Below are positions 24,108 to 32,585 of a stretch of DNA of 52,214 bases, piece after piece. Every line of letters starts with the position of its first letter. Within the stretch, counting starts at the first letter, position 1. Source of the stretch: Candidatus Avimonas faecium (GTDB taxonomy: Bacteria; Bacillota; Clostridia; Oscillospirales; Acutalibacteraceae); contig CAJFQI010000008.1 in NCBI GenBank assembly GCA_904419005.1, positions 1-52,214 of the forward strand, written 5' to 3'. The translations under genes were made by a program, and so were the position numbers. The notes under the pieces were generated by a model. That model saw nothing but the letters and a program-made list of their open reading frames with translations, searched no databases and was not told the DNA's origin.

Positions 24108-25259
24108 ATGAGCGGTATGGTCCTGAAAAACGCCACCGTATACAATGAAGAGTTTATGCCGGTACGCGCGGATGTGGAAACCGAGGGGGAATGGATCGCC
24201 TCGGTCGGCAGCGCCGGCGGGCAGGGGGAGGAAATTGACCTGACCGGCTGCACCGTGATCCCCGGTCTGATTGATATCCATATCCACGGCTGCGCGGGGT
24301 TTGACACGGGCGACGCGACGCCCGAAGCGCTAAAGGCTATGTCGGACCGCCTGGTGCGCTGGGGCGTCACCTCCTTCTGCCCCACTTCAATGACCCTGCC
24401 GTTTGAAGAGCTGGAGCGGATTTTCGCCAACGTCGCCTCCTCTATGCAGGCGGTGGACGGCGCGTATATCCAGGGGATCAATATGGAAGGGCCGTATATC
24501 GCCGCCTCCAAAAAGGGGGCGCAGAACGCCGCTTATGTCCGCAGCCCCGACAAGGAGGAGTTCCGCCGCCTGTACGACGGCTGCGGCGGGCTGATCCGCC
24601 TGGTCGATATCGCGCCCGAATGCCCCGGCGCAGGGGAGTTCATCCGGGAGGTGCAGCCCTACTGCCCGGTGTCGATCGCCCACACGGCGGCCGGCTACGA
24701 GGAGGCGGTCCGGGCCATGGAGGATGGCTGCCGCCATGTGACCCATCTGTACAACGCGATGAGCGGGCTGACCCACCGGGCGCCCGGCGTGGTCGGCGCG
24801 GTGTTTGACCGGGCGCGGGGCTGCGGGCTGCGCGCGGAGCTGATCTGCGACGGGTTCCACATCCATCCCGCCGCGCTGCGCATCGCGTTCCGCCTGCTTG
24901 GCGAGGACGGCTCCGTCATCGTCAGCGATGCGATGCGGGCCGCCGGGCATACCGACGGGGAGTACGACCTCGGCGGGCAGGCCGTCACCGTCCGGGACGG
25001 CAAGGCCCTCCTGGCCGACGGGACGATTGCCGCCTCCACCACTAACCTCTATGAGGAGTTCAAGAACGTCATCCGTTTCGGCGTCCCGATGAAGCAAGCG
25101 GTGAAGTCCGCTACCATCAACCCCGCCCGCGCCATCCGGGCGGACGACGTGACCGGCTCGATCCAGCCGGGTAAGCGGGCCGACCTGCTGGCGCTTGACG
25201 AGGAGCTGAACATCAAACTGGTGGTGGTCAAGGGGGAGATCAAGGTCGACAACCGGTGA
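24108..25259 (+). CDS. nagA: N-acetylglucosamine-6-phosphate deacetylase NagA
   Basis: This 383-residue amidohydrolase removes acetate from GlcNAc-6-phosphate, giving glucosamine-6-phosphate for cell wall or glycolysis. The metal-binding HxH is in IDIHIHGCAGFD (about residues 58-60). It also has the glutamate in INMEGPYI, HTAAGY, HLYNAM, DGFHIHP and the catalytic aspartate in VSDAM. The length is normal. TAGGAGGG lies 7 bases before the ATG. No nagB or transporter is nearby, so it is probably a single-gene unit. Confidence 0.95.
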   Translation: MSGMVLKNATVYNEEFMPVRADVETEGEWIASVGSAGGQGEEIDLTGCTVIPGLIDIHIHGCAGFDTGDATPEALKAMSDRLVRWGVTSFCPTSMTLPFEELERIFANVASSMQAVDGAYIQGINMEGPYIAASKKGAQNAAYVRSPDKEEFRRLYDGCGGLIRLVDIAPECPGAGEFIREVQPYCPVSIAHTAAGYEEAVRAMEDGCRHVTHLYNAMSGLTHRAPGVVGAVFDRARGCGLRAELICDGFHIHPAALRIAFRLLGEDGSVIVSDAMRAAGHTDGEYDLGGQAVTVRDGKALLADGTIAASTTNLYEEFKNVIRFGVPMKQAVKSATINPARAIRADDVTGSIQPGKRADLLALDEELNIKLVVVKGEIKVDNR

Positions 25260-25549
25260 TGTCCCGGGCGGGCAGCCGCCGGGGTCATGCCGGCGTTCGG
25301 CGCGGGGAGCCCATCCCCAGTCCGCGTCTGGGAAAGGGCTTTTTGTGGGGAAGCGGCTCCCTGAGAGCTGTTCCCGCTTAGGCTTATAAGGGGCAGCGCC
25401 GGCCGGAGAGGCAAAAAGGGCGGCGGCCGGTTCCAGGCCGTGATTTCTTCGGTATGCCGCAGGCGTCCGCCGTGCGGCAGGGAGACGCCCGCTTCCCCTT
25501 GTGCAGCGGGAACACGCCGGCGGCGAGGAGGCTTTGGCGGCCGGCTGAT
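25260..25549. other. Non-coding spacer after nagA
   Basis: No gene with a ribosome site was found here. The stretch is GC-rich with several short imperfect hairpins, including CCCAG-N7-CTGGG near 25316-25332. It is most likely the untranslated 3' region of nagA. Confidence 0.4.
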
Positions 25550-25574
25550 GGCCCGGTCGCTCCGGGCCCTTTTT
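25550..25574 (+). terminator. Rho-independent terminator downstream of nagA
   Basis: GGCCCGG-TCGCT-CCGGGCC followed by CTTTTTAG. Confidence 0.7.
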
Positions 25575-25628
25575 AGCGTACAACACAAAAAAATCGTGTC
25601 TGTTCGGGGTTGGAATTGGCGGTTTCCC

Positions 25629-25657
25629 TTGACTTGTTGCCTCCCGCGCGGTATGAT
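25629..25657 (+). promoter_or_regulatory. Sigma-A promoter of the small acidic membrane protein gene
   Basis: TTGACT, 17 bases, TATGAT, followed 30 bases later by the ribosome site TAGGAGG. Confidence 0.8.
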
Positions 25658-25699
25658 AAAGACAAATCTGGACACAATACCGATTGTAGGAGGTCATAG

Positions 25700-25966
25700 A
25701 TGATGAAGGAAAAAAGCTCCAAACTGGCGTTTATCGTGACATTGGCGGCGGTTGTCGCCGCGCTGACGACGGTGGCGGTCCTTTTTGCACGGATGCTTAT
25801 GAAGAAAAAGGCGCTGTGCGCGTATAACGACACCATCGACTACGATTTCGACGATTTTGATGACGGCGAGGACGACGAATGCGGCTGCTGCGCCTCCGAG
25901 GCGGAGAAGCCGGTCCAGATCCCGCTGGCGAAGCCCGAGGACGAGGAAGCGCAGAAGGAGGACTGA
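25700..25966 (+). CDS. Small single-pass membrane protein with acidic tail
   Basis: This 88-residue protein has one N-terminal membrane helix (LAFIVTLAAVVAALTTVAVLF) flanked by lysines (KEKSSK before, MLMKKK after). The N-terminus is therefore probably a signal anchor. The rest is very acidic (DYDFDDFDDGEDDE) with a CGCC cluster. A good promoter, a strong ribosome site (TAGGAGG) and a large terminator make it a true single-gene unit. Two start codons in tandem (25700 and 25703) are possible. The CGCC motif could bind metal. No function is known; proteins of this shape are common in clostridial genomes. Confidence 0.8.
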   Translation: MMKEKSSKLAFIVTLAAVVAALTTVAVLFARMLMKKKALCAYNDTIDYDFDDFDDGEDDECGCCASEAEKPVQIPLAKPEDEEAQKED

Positions 25967-26063
25967 GCCTTCCGCCCGGCCGGCAGGGCTTTCGGCCGGA
26001 TGCGCGAAGAAAGCCTAAAGGGAAAACAGGAAAACGGCCGGCGGCAAGCTGCCGGCTTCCGGG

Positions 26064-26108
26064 AAGCCTCCCGGGCAAACGACAGGCCGTTTGCCCGGGA
26101 GGCTTTTT
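26064..26108 (+). terminator. Strong terminator after the small membrane protein gene
   Basis: An 18-bp perfect stem (AAGCCTCCCGGGCAAACG and complement) with a 6-base loop, then TTT. Confidence 0.9.
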
Positions 26109-26269
26109 GCCTTCCCAAGCCCGGCACGGCGTCCCGCCGCTTTTTCCGCCTCCGGCTGCTGCGCCGGGCACGGGCAGCAGGATACGGCGGGAGGGAAAAA
26201 GGAGAACGGGTGCGAAGAGTTACAAAGGAAAAACAGGGCTTTCCTGCCGGATTTCAGCGCTTTGACGGG

Positions 26270-26298
26270 TTGAACCGCCGCCCGATTTTTGGTATACT
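26270..26298 (+). promoter_or_regulatory. Sigma-A promoter of the AGCS symporter gene
   Basis: TTGAAC, 17 bases, TATACT with a TGG extension. The leader is about 70 bases, too short for a glycine riboswitch. Confidence 0.8.
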
Positions 26299-26373
26299 GA
26301 TGGCTGATAAAAAAATAACAAGCGCGGTCCGGCGGTAGTCCGGCGCGCCGGGGTAGCTTGAGGAGGAGACCTT

Positions 26374-27834
26374 TTGGATTTTATTATGCGGGCGGTTGAA
26401 GCGGTCAACGGCTTTTTGTGGGATTTTGCGCTGCTGTTCCTGTTGTGCGGGACGGGGATCTATTTTACTATCCGGCTGCGGTTTGTCCAGGTGCGCAAAT
26501 TCATCGCCGGGATAAAGGCGGTGTTCGGCAACATCCGCCTGCGGGGGGAAAAGGCCAACAAGGACGGGATGAGCTCCTTCCAGTCCCTGACTACGGCGGT
26601 GGCCGCGCAGGTGGGGACGGGAAACATTGCCGGCGCCGCCACCGCGATTGCAGCGGGCGGCCCGGGCGCGATTTTCTGGATGTGGGTGTCCGCCTTTTTC
26701 GGGATGGCTACCATCTTCGCGGAGGCTACGTTGGCCCAGCAGTTCAAAACCCGAGTGGACGGGGAGGTTACCGGCGGCCCGGTGTATTATATCCGGGCGT
26801 TTTTCACCGGGAAATTCGGGAAATTCCTCGCGGGCTTTTTTTCGGTGGCGATTGTCCTGGCGCTGGGCTTTATGGGCAATATGGTGCAGTCGAATTCCAT
26901 CGGCGTGTCCTTTCAATCCGCCTTCGGCTTCCCCCCGCTCGCCGTGGGGGCGGTGGTAGCGCTGGTGGCCGCGTTTATCTTCCTGGGCGGGGCGCAGCGG
27001 ATCAGCTCGGTGACGGAAAAGCTGGTCCCCCTGATGGCGCTGCTGTATGTGGCGGGGTCGCTGGTGGTGCTGGCGGCCAATTTCCGGCATATTCCCGACG
27101 CCTTTGCACAGATTTTTGTGCTGGCCTTTTCTCCGCAGGCGATCGCGGGCGGCGTCGCCGGCGCGACGGTGCAGAAGGCGATCCGCTATGGGGTGGCCCG
27201 CGGCCTGTTTTCGAATGAGGCGGGGATGGGCTCCACCCCCCATGCCCACGCCCGCGCTAAGGTCAAGCACCCCTGCGAGCAGGGCGTCGTCGCCATGATC
27301 GGCGTGTTTATTGATACCTTTGTGGTGCTGACCCTGACGGCCCTGGTGATCCTGACGACCGGGGCGCTCAGCTCCGGCAAGGATGGGGCGGAGCTGGCCC
27401 AGCACGCGTTTAATTCGGTATTCGGCGCTTTCGGCAACGGCTTTATCGCTGTTTGTATGCTGTTTTTCGCCTTTTCCACCATCATCGGCTGGTACTTTTT
27501 CGGGGAGGTCAACGTCCGGCACCTGCTGGGGAAAAAGGCGGTCAAGCCTTATGCGGCGCTGGTGGTGCTGTTTATCCTCCTTGGCTCCGGCCTCAAGGTG
27601 GATTTGGTGTGGAGCCTTTCCGATATGTTCAACGGGCTGATGGTTATCCCCAACCTGATCGGCGTGCTGGCCCTCAGCGGGGTGGTCGTCCTCCTCTGCC
27701 GCCGGTATGAGGCGGGAAACCTCTCCCCGCTGCAGTGGCGCCGGCAGCCGCGCCGGCGGGATCGTGCCCCGGCCGCGGGAACGGCGGCTCCAGCGGAGGC
27801 GCAGGGCGGCGATGAGGAAGAGACCGGCGTATAA
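26374..27834 (+). CDS. Amino acid carrier, alanine/glycine:cation symporter (AGCS) family
   Basis: This 486-residue protein with about 11 membrane segments imports alanine or glycine with sodium (or protons). Family hallmarks are TAVAAQVGTGNIAGAATAI early on, GMATIFAEATLAQ, GGPVYYI and ARGLFSNEAGMGSTP in the middle, and FFAFSTIIGWYFFGE near the end. The chosen start is TTG at 26374 (LDFIMRAVE), because AGGAGG lies 7 bases before it. An ATG at 26386 is too far from that site. The C-terminal 35 residues are a polar, Arg- and Ala-rich tail. It has its own promoter and terminator, so it is a single-gene unit. Confidence 0.94.
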   Translation: MDFIMRAVEAVNGFLWDFALLFLLCGTGIYFTIRLRFVQVRKFIAGIKAVFGNIRLRGEKANKDGMSSFQSLTTAVAAQVGTGNIAGAATAIAAGGPGAIFWMWVSAFFGMATIFAEATLAQQFKTRVDGEVTGGPVYYIRAFFTGKFGKFLAGFFSVAIVLALGFMGNMVQSNSIGVSFQSAFGFPPLAVGAVVALVAAFIFLGGAQRISSVTEKLVPLMALLYVAGSLVVLAANFRHIPDAFAQIFVLAFSPQAIAGGVAGATVQKAIRYGVARGLFSNEAGMGSTPHAHARAKVKHPCEQGVVAMIGVFIDTFVVLTLTALVILTTGALSSGKDGAELAQHAFNSVFGAFGNGFIAVCMLFFAFSTIIGWYFFGEVNVRHLLGKKAVKPYAALVVLFILLGSGLKVDLVWSLSDMFNGLMVIPNLIGVLALSGVVVLLCRRYEAGNLSPLQWRRQPRRRDRAPAAGTAAPAEAQGGDEEETGV

Positions 27835-27877
27835 GGGCGCTGTGGGAAGGGGCGGACGGCCCGCTCCGATAAAAAGC

Positions 27878-27910
27878 AAAGGGGGGCATCGTGGGATGCC
27901 CCTTTTTTTG
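27878..27910 (+). terminator. Terminator of the AGCS symporter gene
   Basis: GGGGCATC-GTGG-GATGCCCC followed by seven T, with A/T pairs extending the stem. Confidence 0.9.
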
Positions 27911-28023
27911 CTGCCCGGCCTTTCCCAGAGCCCCGCCGACGCGGCTTCGGCGGCTTTGCACCTGCCGCGGCAGAGTGTGCGGGAAACGCCGGCCGGGGCG
28001 ATGCCTCTGCAAGGGCGGCTGCC

Positions 28024-28052
28024 TTGACATATGGGCATATGCACGATATAAT
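28024..28052 (+). promoter_or_regulatory. Perfect consensus promoter with embedded dyad (DUF134 operon)
   Basis: TTGACA, 17 bases, TATAAT, a full match to the sigma-A consensus. Across the end of the -35 and the spacer lies CATATG-GG-CATATG (28028-28041), an inverted repeat suited to a repressor. Such a strong promoter is normally controlled, and the first gene encodes a DNA-binding protein. Confidence 0.85.
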
Positions 28053-28104
28053 ATTGGCATTGCGGCTTGTATGTACGCGCCTGCCGCGGGAAGGGGGAAA
28101 CGGG

Positions 28105-28545
28105 ATGCCGCGAAAATCCAAATGCCGCCTAGTCTGCGGGGAACCGGCCTGCCGCCGTTTCCTTCCGCAGTCATCCTCGGAAGGGGTGAAAGCGGAGCCG
28201 GTGCGGCTGAGCGTAGAGGAACTGGAAAGCCTGCGTCTGTGCGACTACGAGGGACTGGAACAGGGGCAGGCCGCCGCCCGGATGGAGATTTCCCGCGGCA
28301 CCTTCCAGCGGATCCTTTACGCCGCCCGGCGCAAGGCCGCCCAGGCCCTGATTACCGGGGCGGAGCTGACTATCGGCGGCGGGCGCTATGCCGTGCGGGA
28401 GGGGTGCTGCCCCCATGCCGGCGGCTGCCGCCACCCGGGCGCGCGCTGTTGCCAGGGGATGCATCCCGGCGGGAAAGCGCCGCCGGAGCCTCGCTCCGAG
28501 ACGCGCGGTGAAACGCCGGGAAAGGGCGGGCCGCCGTCGGAATAG
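28105..28545 (+). CDS. DUF134 family DNA-binding regulator
   Basis: This 146-residue protein starts MPRKSKCRLVCGEPACRRF. The core is typical of DUF134: VRLSVEELESLRLCDYEGLEQ, then a sigma-70 region-4-like helix-turn-helix (QGQAAARMEISRGTFQRIL and ARRKAAQAL). The C-terminal part is Cys/His-rich (EGCCPHAGGCRHPGARCCQG) and may bind metal or an Fe-S cluster. DUF134 genes often sit next to NifX/NifB-type dinitrogenase-cofactor family genes, as here. The ATG at 28105 has AAGGGGG upstream. Likely autoregulation through the CATATG dyad is an inference. Confidence 0.88.
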   Translation: MPRKSKCRLVCGEPACRRFLPQSSSEGVKAEPVRLSVEELESLRLCDYEGLEQGQAAARMEISRGTFQRILYAARRKAAQALITGAELTIGGGRYAVREGCCPHAGGCRHPGARCCQGMHPGGKAPPEPRSETRGETPGKGGPPSE

Positions 28546-28683
28546 CCGGCCATGCACAAGGACGCTGCCGGAGGCGGCTTGCCTTGCGGTCGGCTTCTCG
28601 TCCCGCAGGGGCTGCCTCGGCCGGCGGGAAGGAATCTAGGACAGCGCGAGCTTGGCTCCGCGCAGAGAAAGGGAGTAAGGACA

Positions 28684-29097
28684 ATGAAAATCGCTGTCAC
28701 TTATGAAAACGGGCAGGTATTCCAGCACTTCGGGCATACGCAAACCTTCCTGATCGCCCAGACGCAGGGGGATTCCTATACGACCGCCCTACTGGATGCC
28801 CAGGGGAGCGGGCACGGCGCGCTGGCGTCGCTGCTCAAGCAGAACGGCGTGGACGTGCTGATCTGCGGCGGCATCGGCGGCGGGGCCAAGGCGGCGCTTG
28901 AGCAGGCGGGCATCGCGCTGGTCGCGGGTGCGGCCGGCAGTGCGGAGGAGCAGGTGCGCGCCTACCTGGCCGGCACCCTGCAGAACAACCCCGCCGTCAC
29001 CTGCACCCATCACAGCCATGAGGAAGGCCACGCCTGCGGGGATCACGGCTGCGGCGGCCATCACCACGGGGACGGCCGCGCCTGCGGGCGGCATTGA
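28684..29097 (+). CDS. NifX/NafY-like (dinitrogenase iron-molybdenum cofactor family) protein with metal-binding tail
   Basis: This 137-residue protein begins MKIAVTYENGQVFQHFGHTQTF, the beginning of the small Fe-Mo-co-binding family. ICGGIGGGAKAALEQAGI follows, also typical. The last 35 residues are packed with His and Cys (CTHHSHEEGHACGDHGCGGHHHGDGRACGRH, quoted here only to show the pattern of HH, CGDHGCGGHHH and CGRH). There are no nitrogenase genes in the window, so nitrogen fixation is not implied. A metal-cluster carrier or metal buffer is more likely. It lies 138 bp after the DUF134 gene and 12 bp before the alcohol dehydrogenase. Confidence 0.85.
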   Translation: MKIAVTYENGQVFQHFGHTQTFLIAQTQGDSYTTALLDAQGSGHGALASLLKQNGVDVLICGGIGGGAKAALEQAGIALVAGAAGSAEEQVRAYLAGTLQNNPAVTCTHHSHEEGHACGDHGCGGHHHGDGRACGRH

Positions 29098-29109
29098 CGG
29101 GGGTTCGCC

Positions 29110-30162
29110 GTGGACAAGACGATGATGGCGCTGGTGTACAAGGGGGCGGGCCGCGCCGTCCTTGAGGAGCGCCCCGTCCCCGTTCTGCAGGATGCGCGGG
29201 ACGCGGTGGTACGGGTGACCCTTTCGACCATCTGCACCAGCGACCTGCATATCCTGCGCGGCGCGGTGCCCCGGGCCAAGGCGGACACCGTGCTCGGCCA
29301 CGAATTTGTCGGGGAGGTGGTGCAGGCCGGCTCCGCCCTGACCGGGCTGCGGCCCGGCGACCGGGTGGCGGCCAACTGCATCACCTTCTGCGGGGACTGC
29401 TGGTTTTGCCGCCGGGGGTTTATCAACAACTGCGAGCGGGGCGGCTGGGAGCTTGGCTGCCGCATAGACGGCTGCCAGGCGGAATATGTCCGCGTCCCCT
29501 TCGCCGACCAGGGGCTGACCCGCATCCCGGACGGGGTGAGCGACGAGAACGCCCTCTTCCTGGGGGATATCCTGTCCAGCGGCTATTTCGGGGCGGAGCT
29601 GTGCGAAATCCGTCCCGGGGACACGGTGGCGGTGATCGGCGCCGGGCCGGTGGGGCTGTGCGCGATGGCGTGCGCCACCCTCTTTGGGGCGGGGCGGGTG
29701 GTCGCCCTCGATGTGGACGAGAGCCGGCTGGCCGCCGCCAAGGCCAGGGGGCTCTGCACCGATGCGGTCAACCCCGCGCGGGAGGACGCGGCCCGGAGGG
29801 TGCTGGAGCTGACCGGCCGGGGCGCGGACGGGGTGATTGAGGCCGCCGGCGGAGAGGACACCTTTGAAACGGCGTGGAGGATCGCCCGTCCCAACGCGGT
29901 GGTAGCCCTGGTCGCAATGTATGAGCGGGACCAGGCGTTCCCTCTGCCGCGGATGTACGGCAAGAACCTGGTTTTCAAGACCGGCGGGGTGGACGCCATC
30001 CACTGCGGCCGGCTGATGGAGCTGATCCGGGCGGGGAGGCTGAACACCGACTTCCTGATTACCCACCGGGGCCCCCTCAACCGTATCCTGGAGGGCTACC
30101 GCGTGTTTGAGGGGCGGCAGGACGGCTGCCTAAAGTGGGCGGTCACCCCCTATGAGCGGTAG
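29110..30162 (+). CDS. Zinc-dependent alcohol dehydrogenase (MDR family)
   Basis: This 350-residue medium-chain dehydrogenase has the catalytic zinc ligands in STICTSDLH and LGHEFVGEV. The structural zinc cysteines are in CGDCWFCRRGFINNC, and the Rossmann motif is VIGAGPVGLC. The nucleotide-binding fold has an acidic residue after the second strand (ALDVDES), favouring NAD(H). Closest in layout are secondary alcohol dehydrogenases and butanediol or threonine dehydrogenases; the substrate cannot be told. GTG at 29110 is used with GGGGG upstream; an ATG at 29122 is the alternative. It is last in the operon with the DUF134 and NifX-like genes, 12 bp after the latter, which suggests redox- or metal-linked control. 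Confidence 0.9.
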   Translation: MDKTMMALVYKGAGRAVLEERPVPVLQDARDAVVRVTLSTICTSDLHILRGAVPRAKADTVLGHEFVGEVVQAGSALTGLRPGDRVAANCITFCGDCWFCRRGFINNCERGGWELGCRIDGCQAEYVRVPFADQGLTRIPDGVSDENALFLGDILSSGYFGAELCEIRPGDTVAVIGAGPVGLCAMACATLFGAGRVVALDVDESRLAAAKARGLCTDAVNPAREDAARRVLELTGRGADGVIEAAGGEDTFETAWRIARPNAVVALVAMYERDQAFPLPRMYGKNLVFKTGGVDAIHCGRLMELIRAGRLNTDFLITHRGPLNRILEGYRVFEGRQDGCLKWAVTPYER

Positions 30163-30180
30163 ACCGACACAATCCGGCGG

Positions 30181-30225
30181 CAAGAAAAGAAGGGCCTGCT
30201 TGAAAGACAGGCCCTTCTTTTCTTG
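30181..30225. terminator. Bidirectional terminator between the alcohol dehydrogenase and prfC
   Basis: An 18-bp perfect stem (CAAGAAAAGAAGGGCCTG and complement), 9-base loop, T-rich on both strands. Confidence 0.92.
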
Positions 30226-30256
30226 TCGGAATGTCCCCGCCGAAGCACGCCGGCCC

Positions 30257-31861
30257 CTATTCGGCAATGCCGAATTCCGAGAGCTCCAGTTCCTTGTTGT
30301 GCTCCGTCGCCCAGGTGATGTTCCAGCTGTTGGTAAAGAGCAGCAGATACCGGTCGCGGAAGTCCTGCACCACCTTGGTGTCGGAGGTGAGGTCGAGGGT
30401 TTTGGGGTCGAGGTCCTCGTTCTGGATCCAGCGGATGTACTGGTAGGAAAGGGGCTCCCGCCGGATGTCGACCGAATATTCGTTTTTCAGCCGGTACTCG
30501 AGCACCTCAAATTGCAGCACGCCGACCACGCCGACAATGACCTCCTCCATGCCGGTGTGGGGCTCGTGGAAAATCTGGATGGCGCCCTCCTGCGCAATCT
30601 GGGTGACGCCCTTGACAAACTGCTTGCGCTTGAGGGTGTCCACCTGCCGCACCCGGGCGAAATGCTCCGGTGCGAAGGTGGGGATGCCCCGGAAGCGGAA
30701 TTTCACCGAAGGGTCGCACAGGGTATCCCCGATGGAAAAGATCCCGGGATCAAACACGCCGATGATGTCCCCGGCGTAGGCTTCGTCAATAATCTCCCGC
30801 TCCTGCGCCATGAGCTGCTGGGGCTGGGAGAGCTTGATCTTTTTGCCGCCCTGCACATGCAGAACCTCCATCCCCTTTTCAAACCGCCCGGAGCAGATCC
30901 GCATAAAGGCGATCCGGTCGCGGTGGGCCTTGTTCATGTTGGCCTGGATTTTGAACACAAAGGCCGAGAAGGGCTGCTCCACCGGGTCGATGACGCCGTC
31001 CTCGGCCTCCCGCGGAAGGGGGGAGGTGGTCATTTGCAGGAAGGATTTCAGAAAGGGCTCCACCCCGAAATTGGTCAGCGCGGAGCCGAAGAAGACCGGG
31101 GAGAGGGTCCCGGCCCGCACGGCGTCGAGATCGAATTCGTCCCCTGCGCCGCCCAGCAGCTCGATATCGTCCGCCAGCCGCCGGTGCTGGTCGGCTCCAA
31201 TCAGGCCGTCCAAGCCGGGGTCGCCCAGGGTGGCTTTGACCGTTTCCACCTCCCGCTGGCCGTTGTTGGCCACAAAGGAGAGGATCTCCTCCTGCTGCCG
31301 ATCGTAGACGCCCATGAACTCCTTGCCGGAGCCGATGGGCCAATTCATCGGGGTGGTGCGGATGCCGAGCTCCTTTTCAATTTCGTCGAGCAGGTCGAAG
31401 GGGTCCCGCGCCTCCCGGTCCATTTTATTGATAAAGGTAAAGATAGGGATATGCCGCATCACGCAGACCTTGAACAGCTTGCGGGTCTGGTTCTCCACGC
31501 CCTTGCCCGCGTCAATGACCATGACGGCGGAGTCCGCCGCCATCAGGGTGCGGTAGGTATCCTCCGAAAAATCCTGGTGGCCGGGGGTGTCTAGGATATT
31601 GATGCAGTACCCGCCGTAGTGGAACTGCATGACCGAGGAGGTGACCGAGATCCCGCGCTGTTTTTCGATTTCCATCCAATCCGAAACCGCGTGCCGGGCG
31701 GTCTTTTTGCCCTTGACCGAGCCGGCCAGGGCAATGGCCCCGCCGTAGAGCAGCAGCTTTTCGGTCAGGGTGGTTTTCCCGGCGTCCGGATGGGAGATGA
31801 TGGCAAAGGTGCGCCGCTTTTCGATTTCGGCGCGCAGGGCTTCCTGGCGTTGATCGGGCAA
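30257..31861 (-). CDS. prfC: Peptide chain release factor 3 (PrfC/RF3)
   Basis: This 534-residue translational GTPase recycles release factors RF1 and RF2 from the ribosome. G motifs are ISHPDAGKTTLTE, DTPGHQDFSEDTYR and FINKMDREARDP. The EF-G-like domain II (FVFKIQANMNKAHRDRIAFM) and the RF3-specific C-terminal domain follow. The length matches RF3 (about 530). No ATG is available near the conserved start. The TTG at 31861 has GGAGG at 7-base spacing, so I take it as the start (LPDQRQEALRAEIEKRR). It stands alone between its own promoter and the shared terminator. Confidence 0.96.
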   Translation of the reverse strand: MPDQRQEALRAEIEKRRTFAIISHPDAGKTTLTEKLLLYGGAIALAGSVKGKKTARHAVSDWMEIEKQRGISVTSSVMQFHYGGYCINILDTPGHQDFSEDTYRTLMAADSAVMVIDAGKGVENQTRKLFKVCVMRHIPIFTFINKMDREARDPFDLLDEIEKELGIRTTPMNWPIGSGKEFMGVYDRQQEEILSFVANNGQREVETVKATLGDPGLDGLIGADQHRRLADDIELLGGAGDEFDLDAVRAGTLSPVFFGSALTNFGVEPFLKSFLQMTTSPLPREAEDGVIDPVEQPFSAFVFKIQANMNKAHRDRIAFMRICSGRFEKGMEVLHVQGGKKIKLSQPQQLMAQEREIIDEAYAGDIIGVFDPGIFSIGDTLCDPSVKFRFRGIPTFAPEHFARVRQVDTLKRKQFVKGVTQIAQEGAIQIFHEPHTGMEEVIVGVVGVLQFEVLEYRLKNEYSVDIRREPLSYQYIRWIQNEDLDPKTLDLTSDTKVVQDFRDRYLLLFTNSWNITWATEHNKELELSEFGIAE

Positions 31862-31923
31862 GTCGATTCCTCCATGTCTGGCTGGATTGCGGGCGGCGGG
31901 AGAGCCTGGCCGCTCAACTATTA

Positions 31924-31952
31924 ACCATACCATTTTTCCCTACGCTGTGCAA
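31924..31952 (-). promoter_or_regulatory. Sigma-A promoter of prfC
   Basis: On the minus strand TTGCAC, 17 bases, TATGGT with a TGG extension, about 60 bp before the TTG start. Confidence 0.7.
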
Positions 31953-32054
31953 GCCCCATCCGCGCCGCGCGGGGATTTTCTTTCCCGGTCGGCTCCTGGC
32001 GGATGCCCCGGTGCCTCAAGACGGCATTCTGCCCGGCCGTTCCGCCGCCCGTCC

Positions 32055-32083
32055 GCATAATCGCCTTTGCCGCCGCATAGGTA
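32055..32083 (+). promoter_or_regulatory. Sigma-E-like promoter of spoIIID
   Basis: GCATAAT, 14 bases, CATAGGTA. This matches the sigma-E layout (ATA-type -35, CATA -10, about 14-bp gap). spoIIID is a known sigma-E gene in B. subtilis. Confidence 0.5.
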
Positions 32084-32195
32084 TAAAGCGTAAACCTTGA
32101 TGAGGCAGGCGGACGCGGGGGAGAGGCGGAGACAATGGAGGGCCGCCGGGCGCCCGCGGGGGATCCGGCCTTGTGGGAAAGGGAGAGTGGTCAGT

Positions 32196-32519
32196 GTGAA
32201 AGGGGCCGTAGAGGAACGGGCGATTGAGCTGGGCGAGTATATCATTGAAAATAACGCGACGGTCCGCGCCGCCGCCGGGAAGTTTCATATATCCAAATCC
32301 ACTGTACATAAGGACGTATCCGACCGCCTGCGGGAGGTCAATCCTCAGCTGTACGGGCGGGTCCGCCGGGTGCTGGAGCAGAACAAGGCGCAGCGGCATA
32401 TCCGGGGAGGGATCGCCACCCGGAACAAGTACCTGCACACCCCGCATCCGGAGGAGCGCGCGGCCGGGGCACAGAAGCCGGAGGAGGCGCTCGGAAAGCA
32501 GCGGGACAGCCAGACGTAA
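32196..32519 (+). CDS. spoIIID: Sporulation transcriptional regulator SpoIIID
   Basis: This 107-residue mother-cell regulator works with sigma-E and switches on sigK. It begins VKGAVEERAIELGEYIIENNA. The helix-turn-helix is ATVRAAAGKFHISKSTVHKDV, and a basic C-terminal helix with IRGGIATRNKYLH completes the family signature. It is slightly longer than B. subtilis SpoIIID (93 residues) owing to a polar tail. GTG at 32196 has GGGAGAG upstream; the open frame before it is not conserved. A single-gene unit with its own terminator. With sigK in the same window, both members of the mother-cell cascade are within 16 kb of each other. Confidence 0.95.
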   Translation: MKGAVEERAIELGEYIIENNATVRAAAGKFHISKSTVHKDVSDRLREVNPQLYGRVRRVLEQNKAQRHIRGGIATRNKYLHTPHPEERAAGAQKPEEALGKQRDSQT

Positions 32520-32538
32520 GGCGGGTACGCTGCGGAAA

Positions 32539-32585
32539 GGCGAAAATCACCGCATCCGCAATCAGGAGGCGGTGATTTTTTCGCC
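32539..32585 (+). terminator. Terminator of spoIIID
   Basis: GGCGAAAATCACCGC pairs with GCGGTGATTTTTTCGCC (two extra T), 15-base loop, T-run inside the 3' arm. Confidence 0.75.

Noticed and set aside
26299..26373. Glycine riboswitch before the AGCS symporter gene
   Set aside because: Often present before such genes in Clostridia, but the leader is only about 70 bases and lacks the conserved core.
26254..28044. 596-codon minus-strand frame opposite the AGCS gene
   Set aside because: Shadow frame with no hydrophobic or domain pattern; the plus-strand gene has promoter, ribosome site and terminator.
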